Below, one piece after another: positions 26,777 through 35,601 of a stretch of 64,000 nt of DNA (positions are counted from its first letter, which is position 1; the number at the start of each line of letters is the position of its first letter). This stretch comes from Desulfobacteraceae bacterium (GTDB taxonomy: Bacteria > Desulfobacterota > Desulfobacteria > Desulfobacterales > SURF-7): contig QZKS01000052.1 of NCBI GenBank assembly GCA_003599865.1, positions 50,162 through 114,161 on the forward strand, in the 5' to 3' direction. The position numbers and the translations under genes were made by a program. The notes beneath the pieces were generated by a model. It searched no databases. It worked only from the letters and a program-made list of their open reading frames with translations, and was not told the DNA's origin.

Positions 26777-28216
26777 ATGAAAAAACAGATCGTGATTTCA
26801 CTTGGAGTGCTGATTTTCATGACCGGCTGTTCCCTTGCCCCTGAATACCAAAAACCCCCGGCACCGGTTCCGGCGGAATGGCCGCAGGACGCAGCCGGCA
26901 ATATCAAACAGGAACTATCGGATGCATCCTCCATACGGAAACTGAGCCCGCAGGAGTTTTTTACCGATAAGCACCTGCAGAAAATCATCCGGCTGGCGCT
27001 GAAAAACAACCGGGATCTGCGTCTGGCCGCCCTGAATGTGGAAAAAGCACGCGCCATGTTCGGTATTCAACGGGCTGAACTGTTCCCTGTGGTGAATGCG
27101 CTGGGAGCCGGAAGCAAACAGCGGCTTTCTTCGGATCTTGTCAGTCCCGGCGATCCGAGGACAGTTGAACAGTACAGTGTCGGCCTGGGAATTGCTGCCT
27201 GGGAGATCGATTTCTTCGGCCGCATCTCCAGCCTGAAGGAACAGGCGCTGGAACAATACCTCGCTACGGAGGAAGCACGCCGCAGCCTCGAGATTGCCAT
27301 GGTTTCGGAGGTCGCCAAGGTGTATCTGACCCTTGCCGCCGACCTGGAAACCCTCAAGCTGGCCCAATCCACCCTGGAAAACCAGCAGGAACTCTACCGC
27401 TTGATTCAGCGGCAGTATGAAATCGGAGTTGTCAACGAACTGGATCTTCGCCTGGCGCAAACCCAGGTGGATACGGCAAGGAGAGATACCGCCCGGTTCA
27501 CGCAAATGGTCGCTCAGGACCGGAATGCCCTGAACCTTCTGGCCGGTTCTCCGGTGCCGGAAGACCTCCTGCCGACGGACCTGACAGGCGTTACACCGCC
27601 GAAAGAAATTTTTGCAGACCTGCCCTCCGAAACACTGTTAAACCGCCCGGACGTGATCGCAGCGGAACATCGGCTCAAAGGGGCATATGCCTTTATCGGC
27701 GCAGCCCGGGCCGCCTTTTTCCCGCGCATCTCCCTGACCACCTCGATCGGGACGGCCAGCGACGAACTATCCGGCCTTTTTGGTTCCGGAACCGACACAT
27801 GGAGCTTTGGCCCGCAGGTCGCCATACCGATTTTCGATGCCCGGACCTGGTCGGCATACCGGGTCAGCAAAGCGGAGCGGGAGATTGCCCTTGCCCAGTA
27901 TGAAAAAACGATCCAGACCGCCTTCCGGGAAACGGCCGACGCCCTTGCCGTGCAAAGTACGATCAGCCTGCAGGTTTCGGCGCAGCAATCCCTGACAGAT
28001 GCCGTTTCCGATACCTGGCGACTCTCCGATATGCGCTATTCCAAAGGAATCGACAGTTACCTGAGCGTCCTGGATGCGCAGCGATCCCTTTATGCGGCAC
28101 AGCAGGGACTGATCTCACTCCGCCTGGCCGAACTCGCCAACCGGGTGCGGCTATACGCCGTTCTGGGAGGAGGCAGTGAATCAATGGAGGAACCGCAGGA
28201 TTCAGCTGCGAAGTGA
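26777..28216 (+). CDS. Outer-membrane efflux factor, NodT/OprM family lipoprotein
   Basis: 479 residues. Signal with lipobox FMTGC, then SLAPEYQKPPAPVP, the classic OprM-type N-terminus. Two homologous halves of the outer-membrane efflux domain are visible (KIIRLALKNNRDLRLAALNV; LLNRPDVIAAEHRLKGAYA; RYSKG-type repeat MRYSKGIDSYLSVLDAQRSL). ATG at 26777 follows CAGGAGG; the frame starting at 26732 overlaps the RND gene and is less likely. It completes the tripartite pump. Its 3' end overlaps the convergent HAD gene by 15 bp. Confidence 0.93.
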   Translation: MKKQIVISLGVLIFMTGCSLAPEYQKPPAPVPAEWPQDAAGNIKQELSDASSIRKLSPQEFFTDKHLQKIIRLALKNNRDLRLAALNVEKARAMFGIQRAELFPVVNALGAGSKQRLSSDLVSPGDPRTVEQYSVGLGIAAWEIDFFGRISSLKEQALEQYLATEEARRSLEIAMVSEVAKVYLTLAADLETLKLAQSTLENQQELYRLIQRQYEIGVVNELDLRLAQTQVDTARRDTARFTQMVAQDRNALNLLAGSPVPEDLLPTDLTGVTPPKEIFADLPSETLLNRPDVIAAEHRLKGAYAFIGAARAAFFPRISLTTSIGTASDELSGLFGSGTDTWSFGPQVAIPIFDARTWSAYRVSKAEREIALAQYEKTIQTAFRETADALAVQSTISLQVSAQQSLTDAVSDTWRLSDMRYSKGIDSYLSVLDAQRSLYAAQQGLISLRLAELANRVRLYAVLGGGSESMEEPQDSAAK

Positions 28217-28672
28217 TGCAATCAGCCTTCTGGGCTCTTTTAAAAAAGCGAATACATCCAGGATGTGATTGCAGATCAGGTCGGAAGAAAACAGGGTTTC
28301 CGGAAAGGCGCCCTCCTCCTGGAGCAGGCCGACCCCCAGAACCGCTTCTTTGACCATCAGCCGGTCGTTTCTTCCGTTGCCGACGCACATTGTTTGATCC
28401 AGTCCAAGCTTCGATGCATAGTCAAGCTTTGCTTCCGCCTGTCTCTCTTCCGGGATAATCGCCAGCTTGCACTTGATTCCCTGCAGTTCGGACCGGACAA
28501 AACCGAATGTATCCGCCGTCACCACATGGAAGTCCAGAATGCCGGACAACGCATTCATGGCTTCGCCAACCCCGGCGATCAACTTCCCGCCAACGGCCAG
28601 GGTTCCGTTATAGTCAAACACCACATACGCGATGGCGATTTCACCAAAACCCGGGACTTGTATTTTCAGCAT
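28202..28672 (-). CDS. HAD-family soluble P-type ATPase-like phosphatase
   Basis: 156 residues. HAD motif I is VVFDYNGTLA, with Asn in place of the second Asp, as in the soluble P-ATPase-like subgroup. Motif IV reads MCVGNGRNDRLMVKEA, close to the P-type ATPase GDGxND hinge but with Asn for Asp. ATG at 28672 follows GGAGG. The substitution of the acid/base Asp suggests slow phosphatase activity or a phosphoenzyme role, as known for this subgroup. It lies 27 bp after the lipase-like gene and ends inside the last codons of the opposing efflux gene. Confidence 0.85.
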   Translation of the reverse strand: MLKIQVPGFGEIAIAYVVFDYNGTLAVGGKLIAGVGEAMNALSGILDFHVVTADTFGFVRSELQGIKCKLAIIPEERQAEAKLDYASKLGLDQTMCVGNGRNDRLMVKEAVLGVGLLQEEGAFPETLFSSDLICNHILDVFAFLKEPRRLIASLRS

Positions 28673-28699
28673 GGTATCCTCCTCCCGATCAAGCGTCAT

Positions 28700-30082
28700 T
28701 CATTCCTGTTTTCCGGCAGCCGTCCCATTTTTCATCCCGGAGTCTGCGGATGAATTCCGGCAGATCTTTGTATGGGATGCACCTCGGAGTTCCTGATCCA
28801 GTATTTGATCAAACTGATGAAAGACATCCGGTTCCGATAGAATCGTGTCATGATCACAATCAAATCCAAAATGCCCCTTGGCTTCCTGAAAAGCACGATC
28901 ATCCATGGCTTTCCCCTGCGCAACCCTGTCCTGCTTTCCGTAAAACAGGTAATAATTTACGGATTCGGGAAGTCTTGCCCGCATAATCCTTTTTCCAAAA
29001 GCACTCCTGGTACCCACATCAAACCAGCTCGGCAATTTTATTGCCGAGTAGCGAACAGCGGTATCTGCCTCATCAAACCCCGACCAGGAAACGGCAAAGG
29101 TGACATAGGGATTGATAAAAGTCAGATCCTTCCGGAATTCCGGGTCGGTCAACAGTGCTCTGGTAACCAGTCCGCCCATGCTGTGCGCTGTCAGGACCAG
29201 TTGCTGAAAACCGTATTGCTGTTTCAGGGAGATCAGATTTTCATATAGTATTCTGGAGGCAAGGGAGAGACGAATCCCCGCCGGATAATAAAAAAACCAT
29301 GGCTGATATCGGTTCGGGTCCAGGCGTATCCGGAAATACACCCAATTCTGCGGACTCCCGCCTGCCCCATGAACAAACAGGACCGGTATTTTCCGGGGAT
29401 CATATGCTTCCATGAAATAGATATTGGCTCCGTATGCTTTCATAAAAACAGAAGGCTTCCACAAGCCGACTTCCGCATTTTTCATCGAAAAGATTTCATC
29501 ATAGATCTTTCGAATCTGACCGTTGTTTCCCATGTAGGTTATTGCATCTGTATCATCCTGCAGGGACCATTTCCGGGGAAAGGATATCTGCTGCGCGGCA
29601 TGAATATCGGTGATCAGCCGAATGCCCTTCCGGACATCTCCTTTCCGGACGAGAATCTCTTCGCCATTGTTATAAATGCCGGAGACCTCGGTATCTTCAA
29701 AGAAAGTGTCATTGTTGAAATCACTGATGGCATACAGGAGATATTTCCCTTCCGGAACATACATCATGAAGGGACCCGCCCGGTCCAGAATGATATAATC
29801 CTGAATCGGATCGCTGGAAAAGGAAAGAGGGTAAGCAACGACCAGGACCGGATAATCATATTCCTCCCTGCTCATGACTTCCCCCATGAGAAGGGCTGAA
29901 TTGTAAATCGCCCCGGCAATCTCTCCCTCTTCTCTGACCGGTTTTTGCGGAACGACATTATCCCGCTGCTGGATATTGAAATATCCGCAGGCGCAGAAAA
30001 AAAATACAATCAGGAGAGCCGGCAGGATCTTCCATTTCCGGCCCGGCCTTGCATCCTTAAGATGAAACCCGTTTCGCTGCAT
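28700..30082 (-). CDS. Alpha/beta hydrolase lipoprotein (lipase/esterase-like)
   Basis: 460 residues from ATG at 30082 (a longer frame reaches 30184 but overlaps the ankyrin gene more deeply). Lipobox FFCAC gives an acylated Cys. Residues about 235-450 are an alpha/beta hydrolase: oxyanion strand IPVLFVHGAGGSPQNW, nucleophile elbow LTAHSMGGLVTRALL (GxSxG as HSMGG), and a late HDTILSE histidine. Residues about 45-170 form a beta-rich domain containing GKYLLYAISDFNNDTFFE. It overlaps the end of the ankyrin gene by about 26 bp, indicating coupling. Substrate unknown. Confidence 0.8.
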   Translation of the reverse strand: MQRNGFHLKDARPGRKWKILPALLIVFFFCACGYFNIQQRDNVVPQKPVREEGEIAGAIYNSALLMGEVMSREEYDYPVLVVAYPLSFSSDPIQDYIILDRAGPFMMYVPEGKYLLYAISDFNNDTFFEDTEVSGIYNNGEEILVRKGDVRKGIRLITDIHAAQQISFPRKWSLQDDTDAITYMGNNGQIRKIYDEIFSMKNAEVGLWKPSVFMKAYGANIYFMEAYDPRKIPVLFVHGAGGSPQNWVYFRIRLDPNRYQPWFFYYPAGIRLSLASRILYENLISLKQQYGFQQLVLTAHSMGGLVTRALLTDPEFRKDLTFINPYVTFAVSWSGFDEADTAVRYSAIKLPSWFDVGTRSAFGKRIMRARLPESVNYYLFYGKQDRVAQGKAMDDRAFQEAKGHFGFDCDHDTILSEPDVFHQFDQILDQELRGASHTKICRNSSADSGMKNGTAAGKQE

Positions 30083-31211
30083 TTTCAAGAAATTCCACAA
30101 TATTTTGGTATCGGCGCTCCCGTGCATAATCCAGGGCGGTCTTCCCTTCAAGGCTCCGCACACTCTGATCCGCGCCTTTTTCAATCAGAGCCGTTACGAT
30201 ATCGATATGCCCGTCATATGCGGCATTCATCAGAAGGGTAAATCCCTTTTGGTCCTGAACATCAAGATCCGGCTTTTTTTCCAGCAAAATGGGGATAATG
30301 TCCATATACCCGTTTATAAATGCCCGGATCAGGGCATTCTCCCCCATATGATTCCGGATATCCGGATCAGCACCTTTATCCAGTATCGGCCTGATCAGGT
30401 CAACCGCATAGCTGTCAACCGCCAGCAGCAGCGGGGTGGCTCCGCTCTCATCTTTCCGGTTCACATCCGCCCCGTTTTCGATGAGCTGTTTTGCGATATC
30501 CTTGTATTGATACCGAAGGGCAACATGAAGGGCGGTTTCTCCGGCTGCATTAGCGACCCGGAGATTGCATTTTCTTTCCAGAAGGTGATCGACAAGAACC
30601 TTGCTGCCATAGCTGACCGCAATCATCAGGGGAGAGTTGCCGTCTCCATCCTGCATATCCGGATCAGCACCCTGTTCCAGCAAAAATACGGCAAATTCGG
30701 TCTGGGTGTTGGTGATGGCGATCTGTAAGGGGAAATTACCGTAAAAATCTTTTGTGTTGATTTCCGCCCCCTTGTTGACCAGAAGGCGCTCAAGACGCAT
30801 ATGCCCTTCCTGGATGGCGGCCATCAGCGGGGTAAACCCGTTTTCATCTGCAAGATTCAGATCCGCTTGCTGCTGAATCAGGTATTCCGTCATTCCCAGA
30901 TGCCCTTTTTGCACCGCCATCATTACCGCAGTCTGTCCATAAGGATCGGTTGCGTTGACAGGCACGATATTCTCTTCAATCAGCCGCATGACCGGGATAA
31001 TGTCATTCTTTACGACAAATGAAAAAAAAGAGGACTCCGGATCATCATAATACTCAAAAAATCCTGTATAGTACGGCTTCAGATTGATGGGCGAACAGGA
31101 AATCAGAAAAGACCAGAAAATCCCTGCCGTAACGATGAACAATGATTTTTTCTTCAGCCGGATCATGGATTTTTTTTTACCGGATTTTGACAGGTTAAAG
31201 TCGGCCAACAT
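30057..31211 (-). CDS. Ankyrin-repeat lipoprotein
   Basis: 384 residues from ATG at 31211 (AAGGGA upstream); ATG at 31166 would give a cleaner signal, IRLKKKSLFIVTAGIFWSFL with lipobox LISC. About nine ankyrin repeats follow from about residue 70 to the end, with typical DENGFTPLMAAIQEGHMRL, DKGADPDIRNHMGENALIRA and DQKGFTLLMNAAYDGHIDI. Lipid anchoring places the repeats in the periplasm or at the outer membrane. First of three genes with the lipase-like protein and the HAD phosphatase. Ankyrin lipoproteins near hydrolases may act as immunity or inhibitor proteins in other systems; here that is only a possibility. Confidence 0.85.
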   Translation of the reverse strand: MLADFNLSKSGKKKSMIRLKKKSLFIVTAGIFWSFLISCSPINLKPYYTGFFEYYDDPESSFFSFVVKNDIIPVMRLIEENIVPVNATDPYGQTAVMMAVQKGHLGMTEYLIQQQADLNLADENGFTPLMAAIQEGHMRLERLLVNKGAEINTKDFYGNFPLQIAITNTQTEFAVFLLEQGADPDMQDGDGNSPLMIAVSYGSKVLVDHLLERKCNLRVANAAGETALHVALRYQYKDIAKQLIENGADVNRKDESGATPLLLAVDSYAVDLIRPILDKGADPDIRNHMGENALIRAFINGYMDIIPILLEKKPDLDVQDQKGFTLLMNAAYDGHIDIVTALIEKGADQSVRSLEGKTALDYARERRYQNIVEFLENAAKRVSS

Positions 31212-31264
31212 GCTCTGTATAATCCCTTGCCGGCGGATAATCAAGACGTTTGAAAAATAGTCTC

Positions 31265-31304
31265 TTGACAAACAGGATTTTCGTCTGGTAACTTGGTCAT
31301 ACCA
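31265..31304 (+). promoter_or_regulatory. Promoter and FadR-like operator in front of the glycyl radical operon
   Basis: TTGACA at 31265-31270 and TAACTT at 31289-31294 are spaced 18 bp. The palindrome TGGTCATACCA at 31294-31304 overlaps the end of the -10 box. It fits the TGGTNNNACCA type bound by FadR-subfamily GntR proteins, and a FadR-like regulator is the next gene. Autoregulation of the operon is inferred. Confidence 0.6.
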
Positions 31305-31351
31305 CCAGCCATTAGAAATAAGGATCTCAAAAAGATCTCAAAAGGACCTCC

Positions 31352-32074
31352 ATGATACCGAAATTAAAACCGGTGAAAACCGATTCGTTAAAAGATGTCT
31401 GCGTTACCCGATTCGAAGAACTGATCATTTCCGGCAAGCTGTCGCCGGGACAAAAACTGCCCTCGGAAAGGGAGCTGGCCATACAGCTTGGCGTCAGCCG
31501 GCCGGTTGTCCATGAAGCGCTTGTGGATGTAGCCGCCAAGGGTCTGGTTTCCATGAAGCCGAGAATCGGTTCGGTTGTCAACGATTACAGGCGCGAAGGC
31601 TCCCTTGCCCTCCTGAACTCCCTGGTCAACTATCACGACGGCAGGCTGGAGCCAAAACTTCTGGAAGGCCTGCTGGACATGCGGATTTTATTTGAAACCG
31701 AAAACGCAAAACTGGCTGCTCAAAATCGAACGGATGAGCAGGCCGGAGACCTGCGGCAGCTTGTCCGGCAGGAACAGGATGCTGCCGAAAACAACATCGA
31801 GCTTTTAACCGAACTGGATTTTCAGTTTCATCTGCTGCTTGCCATTGCCACCGACAACCCGAGCTATCCCCTTCTCCTCAACTCTTTCAAGCAGGTGTAC
31901 ACCAACCTCACCGGCCTGTTTTTCAGTCTGCCTGCCGTGATTCCGACGGTTCTGGACTTTCACCAAAAGCTGGTCGTTGCCATTGATAAAAAAAATGAAC
32001 AGGAGGCCGTCCTTGTGATGACCGGCCTGCTTGCCCATGGAGAAAAAATCCTGAAAGAAATCATAACCCGATAA
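31352..32074 (+). CDS. GntR-family regulator, FadR subfamily (FCD domain)
   Basis: 240 residues. Winged helix at about 10-80 with LSPGQKLPSERELAIQLGVS and RPVVHEALVDVAAKGLVSM. The C-terminal FCD helical domain has the metal-site pattern ELDFQFHLLLAIATDNP and a late histidine (DFHQKLVVAI). FCD regulators usually sense small carboxylic acids. ATG at 31352 follows AAAAGGACCTCC. It immediately precedes the glycyl radical enzyme by 12 bp and probably represses the operon until the substrate is present. Confidence 0.92.
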   Translation: MIPKLKPVKTDSLKDVCVTRFEELIISGKLSPGQKLPSERELAIQLGVSRPVVHEALVDVAAKGLVSMKPRIGSVVNDYRREGSLALLNSLVNYHDGRLEPKLLEGLLDMRILFETENAKLAAQNRTDEQAGDLRQLVRQEQDAAENNIELLTELDFQFHLLLAIATDNPSYPLLLNSFKQVYTNLTGLFFSLPAVIPTVLDFHQKLVVAIDKKNEQEAVLVMTGLLAHGEKILKEIITR

Positions 32075-32086
32075 GGAGATACACCC

Positions 32087-34600
32087 ATGACTTCACCGGC
32101 ATTACGACAAGAAATACCTGAAATTAAAACACCCAAAAGCCTGTCCGGAAGAATCTCCCGGCTTCGGGATTACTATTTCAAAGGAAACGAAAGGGCCTGG
32201 AACAATGAGTACACCGCCTGGACCACCGGAACCCCCTGGGACATCCAGTTCAATGAAATGACCTTTTATATTGTTCCGGAAACCTATATGCTGATGCAGA
32301 CCATGGTAAGCTCCTACCGCCAGGCAGCCAGAACCGTTGCCCTGGATCAGGATTTCTGGTCATGGGGCCTGCCGGAAAGAAGGGCATGGTTTGTCAAAGA
32401 AACCATGGTCAACTATGTCCCCAAAGAAATCCTTCCCGGAGATCTCATTGCCGGTGCCAGATTCAATGTCCAGACCTCCCTGTGCCTGAACGAGAAGGAG
32501 CAGAAACAATACGACAGGCTCACGGCCAGCAAAAACGGTGCCAGAGACCGGATGAAGCGGTTTCATGATCATGGCTACGGAAACTCAGGCGCCACGAGCG
32601 GCCATTTGGTTCCCGGGCATGAAAAAGCCTTGCAGATTGGATGGAAGGGAATTCATGCGGATCTCACTCACAAGTATAATCAGCTGAGCCAGGCGGACAA
32701 AAACGGGAAAAAGGGAGCACAACTCCGTGCCATGATAACTGCCGCCGGCATGCCGGGAGATTTTGCAGCAGCTTACGCAAAACTGTGCCGGAGCCTGGCC
32801 GGAAAGGAAACGGATCAGACCCGGAAGGAAGAACTTCTCCAGATGGCGAAAAATCTGGACCGGGTTCCCTGGGAGCCTCCGAAAACCTTCTGGGAAGCGG
32901 TTCAGGCCCTCTGGATCAACCATATGCTGATCATGAGCGATGAAAACTACCCGGGGCCGGGAATCTCTTTTGGAAGAATCGACCAGTATCTGCTGCCCTT
33001 CTGGGAACACTCCCTTGAGATGGGAATGAACCGCGAATTCGGAAAGGAAATTTTAAAATGCTTCTGGATTCACTGCAACACGGCCTATGATGCCATGATC
33101 CGAAACGGCAATCAGGGGATTACCGCCGGATTCGGCCAGCTCATTACCCTTTCCGGCATGGGCAAGGCCGGCAAGGACCTGACCAATGACCTGACCTGGG
33201 CCATTCTGGAGGTCATTGACGAGATGTCCCCCATCCTGGAGCCCAAACCCAATGTCCGGCTGCATCGGAATTCACCGGAAGAACTCCTGGACAAAATCAC
33301 GGACATGATCTCCACCAGCCAGGGCGCTCCTTTTCTGCTCAATTTTGACGAACGGTCCATGGCCGGCATGATGCAGGAAGCCGAAATGGCCGGCATCAGC
33401 CATCTCATCCACAAAGACAATGTCTATGAATATGCACCGGTTGGGTGTCTTGAAAATACCATGGTAGGCAATGACCGGTCCGGAACCGTTGACAACAACC
33501 TGAACCTGTTAAAAGCAGTGGAACTGGCCATGACCGGCGGAAAGGATCTCCTTCCCTACCGGAACCCCATGACCGGAAAGCAGGAAAAAATCACCCAGGA
33601 CGGTCCGGACACCGGTGATGCCACCCGTTTTCAGACCTGGACGGAATTCTGGAATGCCTTTGAAATCCAGACCCGGTATATCATCCGGGCATGCGTGGAA
33701 TTGTATGAATGCTCCGAATCCATCCGCAGGGACTACTTTAACACGCCGTATCTGTCCTGCCTGGTAAAGGGCTGTGCGGAAAAAGGCCTGGACATCACCC
33801 AGGGAGGCGCGGAAATCAGCCTGACCACCATTGAGGCGGTAACCTATGCAACCACAGTTGATTCGCTGCTGGCCATCCAATATCTGGTTTTCGATGAACA
33901 TAAATGCACCATGGCCGAGCTGATTCAGGCCCTGAAAGACAACTGGAAAGGACATGAAATCCTTCAGGCCATGGCCAAAAACAAGGCCCCCAAGTACGGC
34001 CGGGATGACGACCGGGCAGACGAGATGGCCCTCCGGGTCATGGAACTCTGGAGCAACGAAACCTGGAAGCATACCACCCGGTCAACCAATCGAAAATTCA
34101 GACCCGGCATGCTGAGCTGGAACTACTGGGCCGGTGACGGTTATGTCATGGCTGCCAGCGCGGACGGCCGCGAAAAAGGGCAGTTCCTGTCCAATGCCAT
34201 CTGCCCGTCCAATGGTGCGGACATCCACGGACCCACGGCCAATGCCAATTCCGTGGGAAAAGCCCTGGGCGGCAAATCCAGGGAAAAAGGAACCTGGGAC
34301 GATTATATCAACCTCCTGCCCAACGGCGCCAGTCACACCATCACCTTTAACCCGTCGATTATCCGGGACCCGGAACACCGGGACAAATTCAAGGCCTTTT
34401 TGCGGGGATATACGGAAAACGGCGGCACCGCGCTTCAGGTCAATATCCTGGACCCGAAAGTGCTGATCGATGCCCAGAAAAATCCCCAGGACTACCGGCA
34501 TCTATTGGTCCGGGTTACCGGCTACAATGCCTATTTTACGACCGTCGGCCGCGAGCTGCAGAATGAAGTCATCCAGAGGGTCAGCCATAATGAATTCTAA
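32087..34600 (+). CDS. Glycyl radical enzyme of the pyruvate formate-lyase superfamily, substrate unassigned
   Basis: 837 residues. Active-site Cys454 lies in APVGCLENTM, with Glu456 two residues later. A Cys-x-Glu pair is shared by glycyl radical eliminases and decarboxylases (for example CutC, glycerol dehydratase, HPAD), while benzylsuccinate-type synthases lack the Glu. The radical glycine is Gly812 in VRVTGYNAYF near the C-terminus. Full length, with PFL-like domain from about 15 to 690 and glycine-radical domain from about 715 to 837. GCLEN rather than GCVE, and the following MVGNDRSGTVDNN, match no subfamily I can name. ATG at 32087 follows AAGGAG. Activated by the adjacent radical SAM enzyme; strictly anaerobic. 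Confidence 0.93.
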   Translation: MTSPALRQEIPEIKTPKSLSGRISRLRDYYFKGNERAWNNEYTAWTTGTPWDIQFNEMTFYIVPETYMLMQTMVSSYRQAARTVALDQDFWSWGLPERRAWFVKETMVNYVPKEILPGDLIAGARFNVQTSLCLNEKEQKQYDRLTASKNGARDRMKRFHDHGYGNSGATSGHLVPGHEKALQIGWKGIHADLTHKYNQLSQADKNGKKGAQLRAMITAAGMPGDFAAAYAKLCRSLAGKETDQTRKEELLQMAKNLDRVPWEPPKTFWEAVQALWINHMLIMSDENYPGPGISFGRIDQYLLPFWEHSLEMGMNREFGKEILKCFWIHCNTAYDAMIRNGNQGITAGFGQLITLSGMGKAGKDLTNDLTWAILEVIDEMSPILEPKPNVRLHRNSPEELLDKITDMISTSQGAPFLLNFDERSMAGMMQEAEMAGISHLIHKDNVYEYAPVGCLENTMVGNDRSGTVDNNLNLLKAVELAMTGGKDLLPYRNPMTGKQEKITQDGPDTGDATRFQTWTEFWNAFEIQTRYIIRACVELYECSESIRRDYFNTPYLSCLVKGCAEKGLDITQGGAEISLTTIEAVTYATTVDSLLAIQYLVFDEHKCTMAELIQALKDNWKGHEILQAMAKNKAPKYGRDDDRADEMALRVMELWSNETWKHTTRSTNRKFRPGMLSWNYWAGDGYVMAASADGREKGQFLSNAICPSNGADIHGPTANANSVGKALGGKSREKGTWDDYINLLPNGASHTITFNPSIIRDPEHRDKFKAFLRGYTENGGTALQVNILDPKVLIDAQKNPQDYRHLLVRVTGYNAYFTTVGRELQNEVIQRVSHNEF

Positions 34601-35588
34601 ACCAACGGCAAGGGTTCTGGAAATTCAGCGCATGTCCACGGAAGACGGCCCGGGAATCCGTACCACCGTCTTCTTGAAAGGGTGCAGCCTGAAATGCACA
34701 TGGTGCCACAACCCGGAAAGCATTTCCATGCAACCTCAGGTTCACTGGATCGGCTCCCGGTGCCTGGGATGCAGGACCTGTGTTTCCGTGTGCCCTTCCG
34801 GCTCGCTTTCCCTCACGGGAATAGGGATGGAAATCAACCGCTCAACCTGCGATGGATGCGGAATCTGCGCCAGGGAATGCCCGTCAACCGCTATGGAACT
34901 TCTGGGAAAGGAATGGGCCCTGGATGACCTGACCAACGAAGTGGTCAAGGACAAGGCCTATTTTGAAAAATCCAAAGGCGGCATCACCGTATCCGGCGGA
35001 GAACCCGGCATGCAGTCCGCATTTGTCGCCATGTTTTTAAAATCCCTGCGGGAGCGCGGAATCCATACGGCCCTCGACACCTGCGGTTTGTGTGCGACCA
35101 CGGCCCTGGAAGCCATGCTTCCCTATGCATCCATGGTGCTGTACGATATCAAGGAGATGGAACCGAAAAAGCATCGACGGTTCACCGGCGAATCCAATGA
35201 AAAAATTCTCGGCAATCTTCTCTTTGCAGCAGATTACATCCGAAACCATATTTACCCGGCCGCCTTCTGGATCAGGACCCCCATGATTCCGGGCATGACC
35301 GCCCGCGAGGACAATGTTCTGAAAATCGGAAACTTTATTGCAAAACACCTTGGCGACATCGTAAATCGCTGGGAATTGTGCGCCTTCAATAACCTGTGCA
35401 GGGATAAATATCTTCGCCTGGGCCGGGAATGGGTACTCCGGGATGAACCCCTGCTGACCCGGGAATCCATGGAACAGTTCACCCGGATCGCAAAAGCATC
35501 CGGCGTCAATCCCGATATTGTCGCCTGGACCGGCTCTGTGCGCCTGGCAGATACAATATTTCCGGAAAGCAAATCCGCCGCAAACTGA
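34590..35588 (+). CDS. Glycyl-radical enzyme activating enzyme (radical SAM)
   Basis: 332 residues. EDGPGIRTTVFLKGCSLKC gives the activase signature with cluster motif CSLKCTWC. An inserted two-cluster ferredoxin domain follows (CLGCRTCVSVCP and CDGCGICARECP at about 58-95), as in activases of CutC/HPAD-type enzymes but not of PFL itself. SAM-binding GGEPGMQ follows. ATG at 34590 overlaps the end of the glycyl radical gene by 11 bp; the frame open from 34470 lies inside that gene and is not used. Abstracts H from Gly812 of the partner. Confidence 0.95.
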   Translation: MNSKPTARVLEIQRMSTEDGPGIRTTVFLKGCSLKCTWCHNPESISMQPQVHWIGSRCLGCRTCVSVCPSGSLSLTGIGMEINRSTCDGCGICARECPSTAMELLGKEWALDDLTNEVVKDKAYFEKSKGGITVSGGEPGMQSAFVAMFLKSLRERGIHTALDTCGLCATTALEAMLPYASMVLYDIKEMEPKKHRRFTGESNEKILGNLLFAADYIRNHIYPAAFWIRTPMIPGMTAREDNVLKIGNFIAKHLGDIVNRWELCAFNNLCRDKYLRLGREWVLRDEPLLTRESMEQFTRIAKASGVNPDIVAWTGSVRLADTIFPESKSAAN

Positions 35589-35601
35589 AAGGAGAGAAAT
35601 C

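Noticed and set aside
31305..31351. Direct repeats GATCTCAAAA before the GntR gene
   Set aside because: Two short imperfect copies in a low-complexity stretch; too weak to call an operator next to the clear TGGTCATACCA palindrome.
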